This document shows, in pieces, positions 17,169-25,140 of a stretch of 33,533 nt of DNA. Below the pieces are notes generated by a model that did not search any database, had not been told where the DNA came from, and worked only from the letters and a program-made list of their open reading frames with translations. The stretch is from Bacteroidota bacterium (GTDB taxonomy: Bacteria; Bacteroidota; Bacteroidia; Flavobacteriales_D; Crocinitomicaceae). A program made the translations under genes and the position numbers. Positions within the stretch are counted from its first letter, which is position 1. Each line of letters begins with the position of its first letter. The stretch lies in contig VGMK01000002.1 of assembly GCA_016866375.1 (NCBI GenBank), forward strand, positions 1-33,533, in the 5' to 3' direction.

Positions 17169-18761
17169 TTGCTGAGACATTTAATTTTTCTGGTTGCTTT
17201 TTTAATTTTGCTCAGCTGCGAGAGCAGTCAGGAGGAGAAAAATGAGTCTGTGGATAGATTATTTTTAACTGATGTTTCAATACCTGATGATGTGAAATTA
17301 TCTAGAGCTCTTGAGAAAAGTTTTTTAAAATCATTAGGATTGAATGACCAACAGCAGTCTGCCGTTATAAATTTTTACAAGGCAAATTCATTTGGGTTCA
17401 AACATTATTCAAATAATTCCATGAGTAAGTTCGGAACTATGACAGAAAAGTGTTTAACAGAACCATTACAATTTGGCGTGCCAAAATCCAGATTGTGTCA
17501 GCCTAAGAAAGATGCACATTGGATTGAGAAAGAAATTATTATGACATCGAACTTATTAACGCTGGGAGGAACTTTAAAACATGGGTTAATTGATTTTGAA
17601 CAAAAGAAAATGAGGAATATTGTTCCTTTAGACGGGAAAGAATTTCTAGAACAGTGCAAACAATTGGATTCGCTCTCAATTGAGGAACTTATAATTAAAC
17701 AAGGTATAGTTGACACTAATTATCAATTTCTTGCTCAACATTTATATGATTTTTGCCAAAAATATCCCCTTGATACCAATTCCTTTCAATTAAAATCAAA
17801 AAAGGAAGATCCATTACTGTTCGAAATAAATATCAAAAAATCTTTAATATCTAAAGGATTTTTAAAATCAAAATCATCTGAAGCAGAATTCAATCAATCA
17901 ATTAAAAACTTTAAACGAATGTGTGGCTTTAATGAGGATAGTAATATTGACGAGGCTACCTTGCAAGCATTGAATGAGAGCACATACAACAAAGTAGTTC
18001 GCGCTTCAATTGCATTGGATAAACTTAGGCAAAGAAAGCCCGATGAAAAAAAGTTTATTCGTGTAAATTTACCATCTTTTGAGTTATTCTTCATTGCAGA
18101 TGGGGCCTTAAAAAGTAAAAATAAGGTCATCATTGGTAAAGTATCCAATCAAACACCTGAACTTCACGCACGGGTTAATAGAATTGTTTGTTATCCATTT
18201 TGGAAAGTCCCGCAGTCTATTGCAAATAAAGAAATATTGCCAGCTGTTCGAGCCAATTCACGGTATTTATCCAAAAATCAATATCGAATATATAGAGGTA
18301 CAACTGAAATTAATCCAGATAGCGTTTCTTGGCGAAAATACAGCAAGAATTTTCCTTACACTGTCATTCAAGATCCAGGACCACATAATAGTCTAGGAAT
18401 TATTAAACTCGAGTTCTATAATTCACACAACGTTTACGTTCATGACACGCCATCTAAATCTTTATTTAGAAAAGGGTTTAGAAGTTTCTCCCACGGTTGT
18501 ATGCGCTGTGAAAATCCTGTTGAATTGGCAAAAACCATATTAGATTTTGATTCCATTCGTTCGACGAACAGGAATATTTATGTCAGAGATTCTATCGATA
18601 GTATTTTGGTGAGGAAAATTAATTTCAGTATACCATTGAAATGGTCAATTCCTATTTATGTTGAGTATATTACGGTAAGTGCCACAAGGGATAATTTATT
18701 TTTTCACCTGGACTTATACAGGAGAGAAGATGAATATATTGATTTATTGCGGGTTGCATAA
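17169..18761 (+). CDS. L,D-transpeptidase lipoprotein (YkuD domain, YcbB/LdtD-like)
   Basis: The 530-residue protein begins with a lipoprotein signal (LIFLVAFLILLSC), the Cys at about residue 17 being the lipidation site. A long N-terminal region is followed by a peptidoglycan-binding-like stretch (FNQSIKNFKRMCGFNEDSNI...LQALN, about residues 240-270). The YkuD catalytic domain spans about residues 300-470, with His425 in VHDTPSK and SHGCMRC containing His442 and the nucleophile Cys444. Such enzymes form 3-3 crosslinks between diaminopimelate residues or attach proteins to peptidoglycan. The size and order resemble YcbB. The start is TTG: an in-frame stop at 17148 leaves no ATG or GTG before the signal peptide. 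Confidence 0.9.
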   Translation: MLRHLIFLVAFLILLSCESSQEEKNESVDRLFLTDVSIPDDVKLSRALEKSFLKSLGLNDQQQSAVINFYKANSFGFKHYSNNSMSKFGTMTEKCLTEPLQFGVPKSRLCQPKKDAHWIEKEIIMTSNLLTLGGTLKHGLIDFEQKKMRNIVPLDGKEFLEQCKQLDSLSIEELIIKQGIVDTNYQFLAQHLYDFCQKYPLDTNSFQLKSKKEDPLLFEINIKKSLISKGFLKSKSSEAEFNQSIKNFKRMCGFNEDSNIDEATLQALNESTYNKVVRASIALDKLRQRKPDEKKFIRVNLPSFELFFIADGALKSKNKVIIGKVSNQTPELHARVNRIVCYPFWKVPQSIANKEILPAVRANSRYLSKNQYRIYRGTTEINPDSVSWRKYSKNFPYTVIQDPGPHNSLGIIKLEFYNSHNVYVHDTPSKSLFRKGFRSFSHGCMRCENPVELAKTILDFDSIRSTNRNIYVRDSIDSILVRKINFSIPLKWSIPIYVEYITVSATRDNLFFHLDLYRREDEYIDLLRVA

Positions 18762-18771
18762 AAAGATTGCG

Positions 18772-18779
18772 TAATTTTA
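18772..18779 (+). promoter_or_regulatory. Possible -7 box before rpe (predicted leaderless start)
   Basis: TAATTTTA matches TAnnTTTG except for the last base. It is followed by exactly four bases before the rpe ATG at 18784. TTG at 18747-18749 (22-base spacing) or 18754-18756 (15-base spacing) could serve as the -33 element. Confidence 0.45.
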
Positions 18780-18783
18780 CAAT

Positions 18784-19434
18784 ATGACTATTGTTTCACC
18801 ATCAGTGCTCTCTTGTGATTTTGGAAATATACAACGAGATGTTGAAATGTTAAATACCTCGAGTGCTGAATGGATACATATAGATGTAATGGATGGGGTT
18901 TTTGTTCCAAATATTTCCTTCGGTTTCCCAGTACTTTCTGCCATCCGACGACACACCTCGAAAGTGCTAGATGTGCACCTTATGATCTCCAATCCGGATG
19001 CTTACTTGACGGATTTTTGTAATTCAGGAGCGAATATAGTTACCGTTCATTATGAGGCCTGTACCCACCTTCATCGGACACTCTCTGAAATTAAACGTCT
19101 GGGAATGAAAGCAGGTGTGGCTTTAAATCCTCATTCTCCCATTAGCGTTTTGCAAGACATTATTACAGAAGTAGATTTGGTATTGATTATGTCTGTTAAT
19201 CCAGGCTTTGGAGGACAAAACTTTATATCCTCAACGGTGGAAAAAGTAGTACAACTTAAGGAATTAATTAATCTTAAAAATTCTAAAGCCTTAATCGAGG
19301 TAGATGGTGGTGTAAACTTAGAGACAGGAAAACTTCTTGTGCAAGCAGGAGCGGATGCCCTAGTTGCAGGTAGTTTTGTGTTTAGTTCTTCCTCACCAAC
19401 AGATACCATTCAGTCTTTGTGTGAATTGAAGTAA
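18784..19434 (+). CDS. rpe: Ribulose-phosphate 3-epimerase
   Basis: Rpe interconverts ribulose 5-phosphate and xylulose 5-phosphate in the pentose phosphate pathway. The product is a 216-residue TIM barrel of normal length. Metal-binding and catalytic signatures are in order: SVLSCDFGN at the N terminus, HIDVMDGVFVPN, LDVHLMI, VNPGFGGQNF and the second catalytic aspartate in EVDGGVN. The C-terminal GADALVAGSFVF loop binds phosphate. The gene lies 22 bases after the L,D-transpeptidase stop and may be read from that transcript as well as from the box at 18772-18779. Confidence 0.97.
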   Translation: MTIVSPSVLSCDFGNIQRDVEMLNTSSAEWIHIDVMDGVFVPNISFGFPVLSAIRRHTSKVLDVHLMISNPDAYLTDFCNSGANIVTVHYEACTHLHRTLSEIKRLGMKAGVALNPHSPISVLQDIITEVDLVLIMSVNPGFGGQNFISSTVEKVVQLKELINLKNSKALIEVDGGVNLETGKLLVQAGADALVAGSFVFSSSSPTDTIQSLCELK

Positions 19435-19458
19435 CTTTTTATTTCAGCGTGCGTTTGT

Positions 19459-20508
19459 ATGATCATGAAACTAATTTTCTTCACTTTTTTAGTTTTACTT
19501 TCCTCTAATTTCTTTTCACAAGATTTGGAGGATAAAGAGAATGAACTCAATAAATCCTTACTTCTTCTCAGGGGAGCAAAAACTGACGAGGAAATGAATG
19601 AAATAAATGCAATATTTAAAGTGAAAATGTTAGACTTTCTTAAAAATGAGGGAGCACTCAAACACAAATTTAATTCGTGCAAAACGATCTCTGTATTAGA
19701 TAGCCCTGATGGTCTTGTACGATTGATTACCTGGAATATTGAATATACTGATTTTACCTATGCCTTTGATGGGGTAGTTATGTATTTTGATGACAGTAAA
19801 GAAAAAGTTAAATTATTCGAGCTAATTGACGTTCTCGATCCTTATTCCGAGCGACCAATCGGCACAATTGATGCGAAAAATTGGTATGGTGCCTTGTATT
19901 ATCAAATGATTCCTTTTGAGAGAAATGGTAAAATGGAATATGTTCTTCTTGGTTGGGATGGAGGAACTCCAGGAAATAATTTTAAAGTAATGGATGTGAT
20001 GACAATATCCTCAAATGGCGTCAAGTTCGGAAGTCCTGTTTTCAAAGAAAAAAACACTGTTCACAAAAGAATGATTTACGAGTTTTCGGAACAAGCGAAA
20101 ATGACCTTGACCTTTGATAAGAAGTATAACCGAATAGTAATGGATCACCTTTCGCCTGAAGCACAAAGCTTGGCAGGGGTGAGATCTTTCTATGTCCCTG
20201 ACATGTCCTATGATGCTTACAACCTTGAGGATGAAATGTGGTATTTTAAGGAGGATATTATTTCGAATAACCAAGTTGGTGATAAAAAAGAAATTCAACA
20301 ATGGATAAATCCTGATGAAAATAGGCCTGGAGAAATTGTAAATCATGTCGCTAGGACACCTGAATCTGAGCTGGAATTATCTAAAACTGAAACGAAGATT
20401 ATTCCAAAAAAAGCAAGGCGTAATAAAAGACGGACGGACAATAGTTTGAAAGTAACTACTGGTAAGTATAAAATAAAAAAAAGGCCCAGGAAATTCAACA
20501 TTGAATAA
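19459..20508 (+). CDS. Secreted protein of unknown function with basic C-terminal tail
   Basis: I do not recognise a characterised family. The product has 349 residues and starts with a signal peptide (KLIFFTFLVLLSSNFFSQ); cleavage probably follows FSQ. The body (about 60-280) looks like one mixed alpha/beta domain with many aromatic residues, including LITWNIEYTDFTYAF, GALYYQMIPF and YVLLGWDGGTPGNN. The last 45 or so residues are strongly basic (KKARRNKRR, KYKIKKRPRK) and probably unstructured. ATG codons at 19459 and 19465 are both possible. The box-like TGCGTTTG at 19450-19457 would put transcription start near 19462 and so slightly favours 19465. The stop overlaps the next gene by one base. 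Confidence 0.82.
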   Translation: MIMKLIFFTFLVLLSSNFFSQDLEDKENELNKSLLLLRGAKTDEEMNEINAIFKVKMLDFLKNEGALKHKFNSCKTISVLDSPDGLVRLITWNIEYTDFTYAFDGVVMYFDDSKEKVKLFELIDVLDPYSERPIGTIDAKNWYGALYYQMIPFERNGKMEYVLLGWDGGTPGNNFKVMDVMTISSNGVKFGSPVFKEKNTVHKRMIYEFSEQAKMTLTFDKKYNRIVMDHLSPEAQSLAGVRSFYVPDMSYDAYNLEDEMWYFKEDIISNNQVGDKKEIQQWINPDENRPGEIVNHVARTPESELELSKTETKIIPKKARRNKRRTDNSLKVTTGKYKIKKRPRKFNIE

Positions 20509-21335
20509 TGCAGCTAGGTCAAATCAATAAACTTGCTGTTAGTAGAATAACTCCACCTGGGGCATACTTGAAAGATTTTAGAGGTGACGAAGTTTTATTA
20601 CCGAGAAAGTACCTCATTCCAGAAAATGACTTTCAAGTTGGAGCCTTAGTTGACGTCTTCGTTTTCAAAGACTCACAAAATAGAATAGTTTCCACCACTG
20701 AAAGTCCACATTTACTCCTGGGAAATATAGCTTTTTTAAAGGTAGTTCTAGTTAACATGTTTGGTGCATTTGTTGATTGGGGCTTGGACAAAAATTTATT
20801 TGTTCCGTTCAAAGAACAAGCAGAAAAAATGGAGGAGGGGCGATCCTATTTGATTACTTTGCGCTACGATAATCAAACGGATCGCTTATTTGGAAGTAGT
20901 AAAATTACAAAAACACTCGAACCCTGCAGGGAATCCTTGGAGGAGTGTCAAGTGAGCGGTTTGGTTTGGTCCACAACTGAATTAGGAGTTAAAATAATAG
21001 TGAACCAACGTTATGAAGGTTTGATTTTCAAGAACGATGTCAATAGAAAATTAGAATGTGGTGACGAGATAATCTGTTATGTTCGCAAGGTCAGAACGGA
21101 CGGAAAATTAGATTTGCAATTTGATGCATTGGGCTTGGAAAAATACGACAATGCGTATTCAGTACTCTTAGAGCGTTTAACGAAAAAAAAGGAAATTTTT
21201 CTCCACGATAAGTCAAGTCCTGAGGAAATTAATAAAGCGCTAGGAATGAGCAAAAAACTATTCAAACAAACTGTGGGGAAGTTGCTTAAAAATCAACTTA
21301 TAACTTTAACTGATAAATCCATTCGACTAAAATAA
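20508..21335 (+). CDS. CvfB/YitL-family S1-domain RNA-binding protein
   Basis: The 275-residue cytoplasmic protein has the layout of CvfB: several small OB/S1-like domains and a C-terminal winged helix. The first unit is GQINKLAVSRITPPGAYL with LLPRKYL. The second has FLKVVLVNMFGAFVDWGLDKNLFVPFKEQ, a clear S1 pattern. The third has VSGLVWSTTELGVKIIVNQRYEGLIF. The winged helix covers about 225-275 (SSPEEINKALGMSKKLFKQTVGKLLKNQLI). CvfB proteins bind RNA and influence virulence or expression in Staphylococcus; the role here is unknown. It overlaps the preceding stop by one base. At its 3' end it overlaps the convergent gene by 9 bases. Confidence 0.9.
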   Translation: MQLGQINKLAVSRITPPGAYLKDFRGDEVLLPRKYLIPENDFQVGALVDVFVFKDSQNRIVSTTESPHLLLGNIAFLKVVLVNMFGAFVDWGLDKNLFVPFKEQAEKMEEGRSYLITLRYDNQTDRLFGSSKITKTLEPCRESLEECQVSGLVWSTTELGVKIIVNQRYEGLIFKNDVNRKLECGDEIICYVRKVRTDGKLDLQFDALGLEKYDNAYSVLLERLTKKKEIFLHDKSSPEEINKALGMSKKLFKQTVGKLLKNQLITLTDKSIRLK

Positions 21336-22505
21336 TTTCGGTTCAGGAAAATTCTTATAATCGAAACGAGCCCTCTTGTAAGGAAAAATATCTTGCAACT
21401 CTCCTGAATAATAAAATTCAAATGCTACCGCACCAAAAGTATATACCGTATTTCCAACCTCAAAACTAGAACCCCCTACTTCTGGTTCAGCTTTTGGTTT
21501 TGATTTGTTGAACCCTAGATTGAATAAAGACGCTAAAATTTCAGGTCTATCCTGGATAGGAAATCCGGACCTTTCCCATTGCATTTTAATTTGTTTTACG
21601 AACAGAGCGGTATACAAATAGGAGTAATAGTGATTTTTCATTTGGACTAATCTTTTAACGGTGGGACTCATGCCTTCGTTTACAGCAGCATCAAAGTTTT
21701 GTGTTGAGTCGTAGTCTAACAGATGTTCGTATTCCACCCCTAAATAAAATTTTGAATTTTTATCTTTCAAATTTTGTTCTATTCGCTGTGCTGTTGATTC
21801 TTTGACCCCGGTTACCCCGTAGGAAAAGTTATTTTCAACCACTAAAATTTTTAATGGGCCGATGTATTTTTTATACGATTCTCTTTTCGAATTAAATAAT
21901 CGTATTTGTTCTCCCACCAAACAAGCCACAATTAACCTTGGTTCAACCCCGGATACTTTTGCAGCCGAATCAATGTAGTATTTATCTTTTTTAACTGCCT
22001 CTTTAAAAGCCATCCACTCTGCTATATTCATCCACTCAAAAACGCTTAAATTGGTATTTTGACGAGGCAGAAGATTCTTCTTCATCATTGTTAAATCAGC
22101 CTGATATTGCTCATTAACCTGCATGCGAAGATCAACAGCATCCAACATTTTTAAGGCTAATTTTTCGTCCTTACTTTCTGTCCAAGCTTTCAATATATAG
22201 TTTGCATTTAACGGATAATATCGGTTCAACAAAACTATTCTATTCAGTGCTTCATAGCGATGCTTGTCCACGCTCACGCTATCAGTTTTAAATCCTTGAT
22301 TGTATTTTTTGTCCATTTCCTGGAAATAACGGTTGTTCGGGTCCGCCATACCAAAATCATTGGACGATAATATTCCGCTCTGAAACAAGACCCAGGTGCA
22401 GAGTAATCCTGCCCCGAGTATTGCAAATCCATATAATAAAATGTGGTAGGGGATTCGAAACCATTTACTGCAAAAAAAATTACGAATTCGGGATTTGAAA
22501 GACAT
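21327..22505 (-). CDS. Membrane-anchored lytic-transglycosylase-like protein
   Basis: The 392-residue protein has a short basic N terminus, one membrane helix at about residues 19-41, and a large extracytoplasmic part. The helical domain from about 155 to the end looks lysozyme-like. SGVEPRLIVACLVGEQIR has Glu199 in the position of a catalytic acid. NNFSYGVTGVKESTAQRIE follows, and the late ASLFNLGFNKSKP...VGGSSF (about 325-348) resembles the substrate-cleft segments of transglycosylase-like proteins. Peptidoglycan cleavage is an inference from these patterns, not a firm family match. The frame begins with GTG at 22511, but the ATG two codons later at 22505 is the better start. Confidence 0.75.
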   Translation of the reverse strand: MSFKSRIRNFFCSKWFRIPYHILLYGFAILGAGLLCTWVLFQSGILSSNDFGMADPNNRYFQEMDKKYNQGFKTDSVSVDKHRYEALNRIVLLNRYYPLNANYILKAWTESKDEKLALKMLDAVDLRMQVNEQYQADLTMMKKNLLPRQNTNLSVFEWMNIAEWMAFKEAVKKDKYYIDSAAKVSGVEPRLIVACLVGEQIRLFNSKRESYKKYIGPLKILVVENNFSYGVTGVKESTAQRIEQNLKDKNSKFYLGVEYEHLLDYDSTQNFDAAVNEGMSPTVKRLVQMKNHYYSYLYTALFVKQIKMQWERSGFPIQDRPEILASLFNLGFNKSKPKAEPEVGGSSFEVGNTVYTFGAVAFEFYYSGELQDIFPYKRARFDYKNFPEPKLF

Positions 22506-22570
22506 TAACACGTAATACGGTAATGCTATTTTTAGGTTTCAACCACTTATTCGCTTAATTATAGAAATTG

Positions 22571-22578
22571 TATCTTTG
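22571..22578 (+). promoter_or_regulatory. Bacteroidota -7 box before gpsA (predicted leaderless start)
   Basis: TATCTTTG is an exact match to TAnnTTTG. It is followed by four bases (TTTC) and the gpsA ATG at 22583, the same spacing as at mtnB. It shows that the in-frame TTG at 22568 is part of the promoter and not a start. No clear -33 TTG is visible. Confidence 0.65.
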
Positions 22579-22582
22579 TTTC

Positions 22583-23587
22583 ATGCATAAGCAATCGTAT
22601 GAAAAAGTAGCCATAATAGGAGGAGGGAGTTGGGCAACTGCTCTCTCAAAAATTATCTCATCGAACGGTCAATCTTTAACGTGGTGGATGAGAGATACGA
22701 AAGCTGTTGAACACATTCGTAAATTTCGTCACCATCCAAATTATCTACAATCTGTAGAGTTTGACTTATCAAAAATTACACTTTCCACCGATTTGACAAC
22801 TGCCGTAAGTGAATCTGATCTTATCATCCTCGTAGTGCCAGCCGCGTATATGGATGCGACATTAAAAGGATTATCAACTGCACATTTCAAAGGAAAAATT
22901 GTTTTTTCAGCGGTTAAAGGAATTGTTCCTGAATTTAATGCAATACCCGCAAGGTATCTACATAAGTCATTTAACATACCTTACGAAAATATTGGAATTA
23001 TTTGTGGGCCTTGCCATGCGGAAGAGGTGGCTATGGAAAGGTTGAGTTATCTAACCATAGCGTGTCTTGATGAACTTAAATCCAATGCTGTAGCGTTCTT
23101 ACTTTCAAATCGTTATATCAGGACAACACAATCTGACGACCTATTTGGTACGGAGTTATCTGCAATTTTAAAGAATATATATGCTTTAGCAGCGGGAATA
23201 TGCTCTGGACTTGGTTATGGAGATAATTTTCTTTCTGTACTTATTTCAAATGCTATTCAAGAAATAGAGCGATTTATAGACGTGGTTAGTCCTGTTCACA
23301 GAGACACTAAAACAAGTGCTTATTTGGGAGATTTGTTGGTAACAGCTTATTCAAATTTCTCAAGAAATAGAACCTTCGGATTCATGATCGGAAAAGGATA
23401 TTCTGTGGCGAATGCACAATTAGAAATGAAAATGGTCGCCGAAGGATATTATGCTACCAAGTCATTGGTTGAAATCAATCAGAAGTTTAAAGTTGAAATG
23501 CCTATATTGGAAATGGTTAATTCCGTAATTTATCAAGGGATTAGACCGCAAGAGGCCGTAAATAATTTGTCTGAAAAATTAACATAA
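22583..23587 (+). CDS. gpsA: Glycerol-3-phosphate dehydrogenase [NAD(P)+] GpsA
   Basis: GpsA reduces dihydroxyacetone phosphate to sn-glycerol 3-phosphate, the backbone for phospholipids. From the ATG at 22583 the product has 334 residues, normal for the family. The dinucleotide-binding loop GGGSWATAL is at about 13-21. VKGIVPEFN and IICGPCHAEEV are conserved substrate-domain segments. ELSAILKNIYALAAGICSGLGYGDN holds the catalytic Lys, and TYSNFSRNRTFG-like and GLLVTA-like patterns (here DLLVTAYSNFSRNRTFG) follow. The frame is open five codons further upstream to a TTG, but that lies inside the promoter box. The stop abuts the aspartate kinase ATG. Confidence 0.96.
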   Translation: MHKQSYEKVAIIGGGSWATALSKIISSNGQSLTWWMRDTKAVEHIRKFRHHPNYLQSVEFDLSKITLSTDLTTAVSESDLIILVVPAAYMDATLKGLSTAHFKGKIVFSAVKGIVPEFNAIPARYLHKSFNIPYENIGIICGPCHAEEVAMERLSYLTIACLDELKSNAVAFLLSNRYIRTTQSDDLFGTELSAILKNIYALAAGICSGLGYGDNFLSVLISNAIQEIERFIDVVSPVHRDTKTSAYLGDLLVTAYSNFSRNRTFGFMIGKGYSVANAQLEMKMVAEGYYATKSLVEINQKFKVEMPILEMVNSVIYQGIRPQEAVNNLSEKLT

Positions 23588-24865
23588 ATGGTTAAAGTAT
23601 TCAAATTTGGAGGAGCCTCTGTTAAAGACTCGGCCGCTATACAAAATGTTGCGGAAATTCTAACAAAATATCCCGAAGATAGCATACTTGTTGTAATCTC
23701 AGCCATGGGCAAAACAACAAATAAGCTCGAAGAAGTGGTTTCTGCTTATCAATTGTCCGATGAAGCTTTATTCCTTCGTCTGATCAATGATCTTGAGGCC
23801 TTTCATTCCCAAATTTTACTTGCATTATTTTCTGATCGACAGCGTAAAATTTATCAAATTATTGAGACTATTTTCAATCAGTTAAGAATGAGATTTAGTA
23901 AACCGTTCTCAGAAAATTATTCTTTTGAATACGATCAAATTGTTTCGCTTGGCGAAGTTTTGTCGTCTCGAATTATAGATGCATATTTGACAGAGAAAGG
24001 GTTTTCTTCAGTTTGGACTGATGCACGTTCACTCTTGAGAACAGATAATAATTATCAGGAGGGAAATGTAGATTGGAAGAAGACTGAAGAGTTGATTCAA
24101 CAGAATTTAAGACCGCTTTTTACGCACAAAAAGATTATAGTTTCACAAGGTTTTGTCGGTCACACTTCTGAGGGAATGACTACCACATTAGGAAGAGAAG
24201 GGTCAGATTATACTGCGGGTATTTTTGCACACTGCATGCATGCTGAGAGCGTTACCATATGGAAGGATGTTCCTGGGATGCTTAATGCTGATCCAAAATT
24301 ATTCGAGGATACTGTTTTACTTAAACAAATTTCATTTAAGGAGGCAATCGAACTCTCTTACTATGGGGCAAGTGTTATACATCCTAAAACGGTGAAACCG
24401 CTCCAAAATAAAAACATTCCACTGTATGTCAAGTCTTTTATTAAACCTGACGAAAAAGGCACTGTCATACAAGCGAACAGTGATTTTGATAGTTTAGTTC
24501 CTTCTTACATCCTAAAATTCGACCAAGTTCTATACACTATTACACCAAAAGATTTTTCTTTTCTCGTGGAAGAAAATTTAAGCGGTATTTTTAAGCGTTT
24601 GGCCGATGCTCATGCGAAGATCAACATGATGCAAAATTCAGCATTGAGTTTTTCGATCCTTCTTGACAGAAAGAAAGTAAATCCAGATCAAGTGTTGCAA
24701 ATGTTTAGTGACAGCTATCACGTAAAATATAACGAGGGATTGGAGTTGATCACCATCCGTCATTATGATGAATCAACGATTCAAAAAGTTACCAAAAATA
24801 AAGAAATTTTAGTGCAACAAAGAACGCGACAAACGGCACGTTTAGTGGTGAAAAAAATAGAATAA
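23588..24865 (+). CDS. lysC: Aspartate kinase
   Basis: This enzyme phosphorylates aspartate, the committed step toward lysine, diaminopimelate, threonine and methionine. The 425-residue product starts with KFGGASVKD at about 5-13. VVISAMGKTTNKL follows, then the loop TTLGREGSDYTAG at about 198-210 and VTIWKDVPGMLNADPKL. The kinase domain ends near 300. The C-terminal part (about 305-425) looks like a regulatory ACT-type region, though its motifs are weakly conserved. It is not fused to homoserine dehydrogenase, unlike ThrA. Which end product inhibits it cannot be seen. It directly follows gpsA with no gap. The symbol lysC is by function; other naming is possible. Confidence 0.93.
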   Translation: MVKVFKFGGASVKDSAAIQNVAEILTKYPEDSILVVISAMGKTTNKLEEVVSAYQLSDEALFLRLINDLEAFHSQILLALFSDRQRKIYQIIETIFNQLRMRFSKPFSENYSFEYDQIVSLGEVLSSRIIDAYLTEKGFSSVWTDARSLLRTDNNYQEGNVDWKKTEELIQQNLRPLFTHKKIIVSQGFVGHTSEGMTTTLGREGSDYTAGIFAHCMHAESVTIWKDVPGMLNADPKLFEDTVLLKQISFKEAIELSYYGASVIHPKTVKPLQNKNIPLYVKSFIKPDEKGTVIQANSDFDSLVPSYILKFDQVLYTITPKDFSFLVEENLSGIFKRLADAHAKINMMQNSALSFSILLDRKKVNPDQVLQMFSDSYHVKYNEGLELITIRHYDESTIQKVTKNKEILVQQRTRQTARLVVKKIE

Positions 24866-24903
24866 TACCTGCTTTAAGTTAGTGTGATTTCTATGATTCC
24901 TAT

Positions 24904-24911
24904 TAATTTTA
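24904..24911 (+). promoter_or_regulatory. Possible -7 box before feoA (predicted leaderless GTG start)
   Basis: TAATTTTA has one mismatch to TAnnTTTG and is the same octamer as at rpe. It is followed by exactly four bases (CCCT) before the GTG at 24916. The match supports both a separate feoA-feoB promoter after lysC and the GTG start. I see no convincing Fur operator around it. Confidence 0.45.
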
Positions 24912-24915
24912 CCCT

Positions 24916-25140
24916 GTGTCTACATTATTAGATCTTGAGATAGAAAGTAGGGCAGTTATTCTGGAGGTGTTACCATCATCCTTCAGTCCAAAAATGGCAG
25001 AAATGGGCCTTATTGCGGGAGCAGAATTATCCGTTGCGTTCAAAGCTCCTTTTGGAGATCCCATTGCTATTGAGTTGAATGGAAGCTTGTTATCGTTGCG
25101 TAAAAATGAGGCGAGTCTTATAATAATACAATTGATATGA
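24916..25140 (+). CDS. feoA: Ferrous iron transport protein FeoA
   Basis: FeoA is a 74-residue cytoplasmic SH3-like protein that works with FeoB in Fe(II) uptake. The family pattern is clear: a beta strand, then MAEMGLIAGAELSVAFKAPFGDPIAIEL, with the conserved MGL.pG turn and the P.GDP loop, and a final SLRKNEASLI strand. The start is GTG at 24916; no ATG is available before the conserved core. The box at 24904-24911 sits four bases before it. Its stop overlaps the feoB ATG as ATGA, the normal coupled feoAB arrangement. Confidence 0.93.
   Translation: MSTLLDLEIESRAVILEVLPSSFSPKMAEMGLIAGAELSVAFKAPFGDPIAIELNGSLLSLRKNEASLIIIQLI

Noticed and set aside
22506-22511. GTG at 22511 as the start of the transglycosylase-like gene
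   Set aside because: An ATG follows two codons later and the extra residues add nothing conserved.
22568-22582. In-frame TTG at 22568 as the start of gpsA, adding five residues
   Set aside because: It overlaps the exact TATCTTTG promoter box, and the ATG at 22583 matches the usual GpsA N terminus.
24866-24915. Fur operator before feoA
   Set aside because: No stretch resembles the palindromic Fur consensus well enough.
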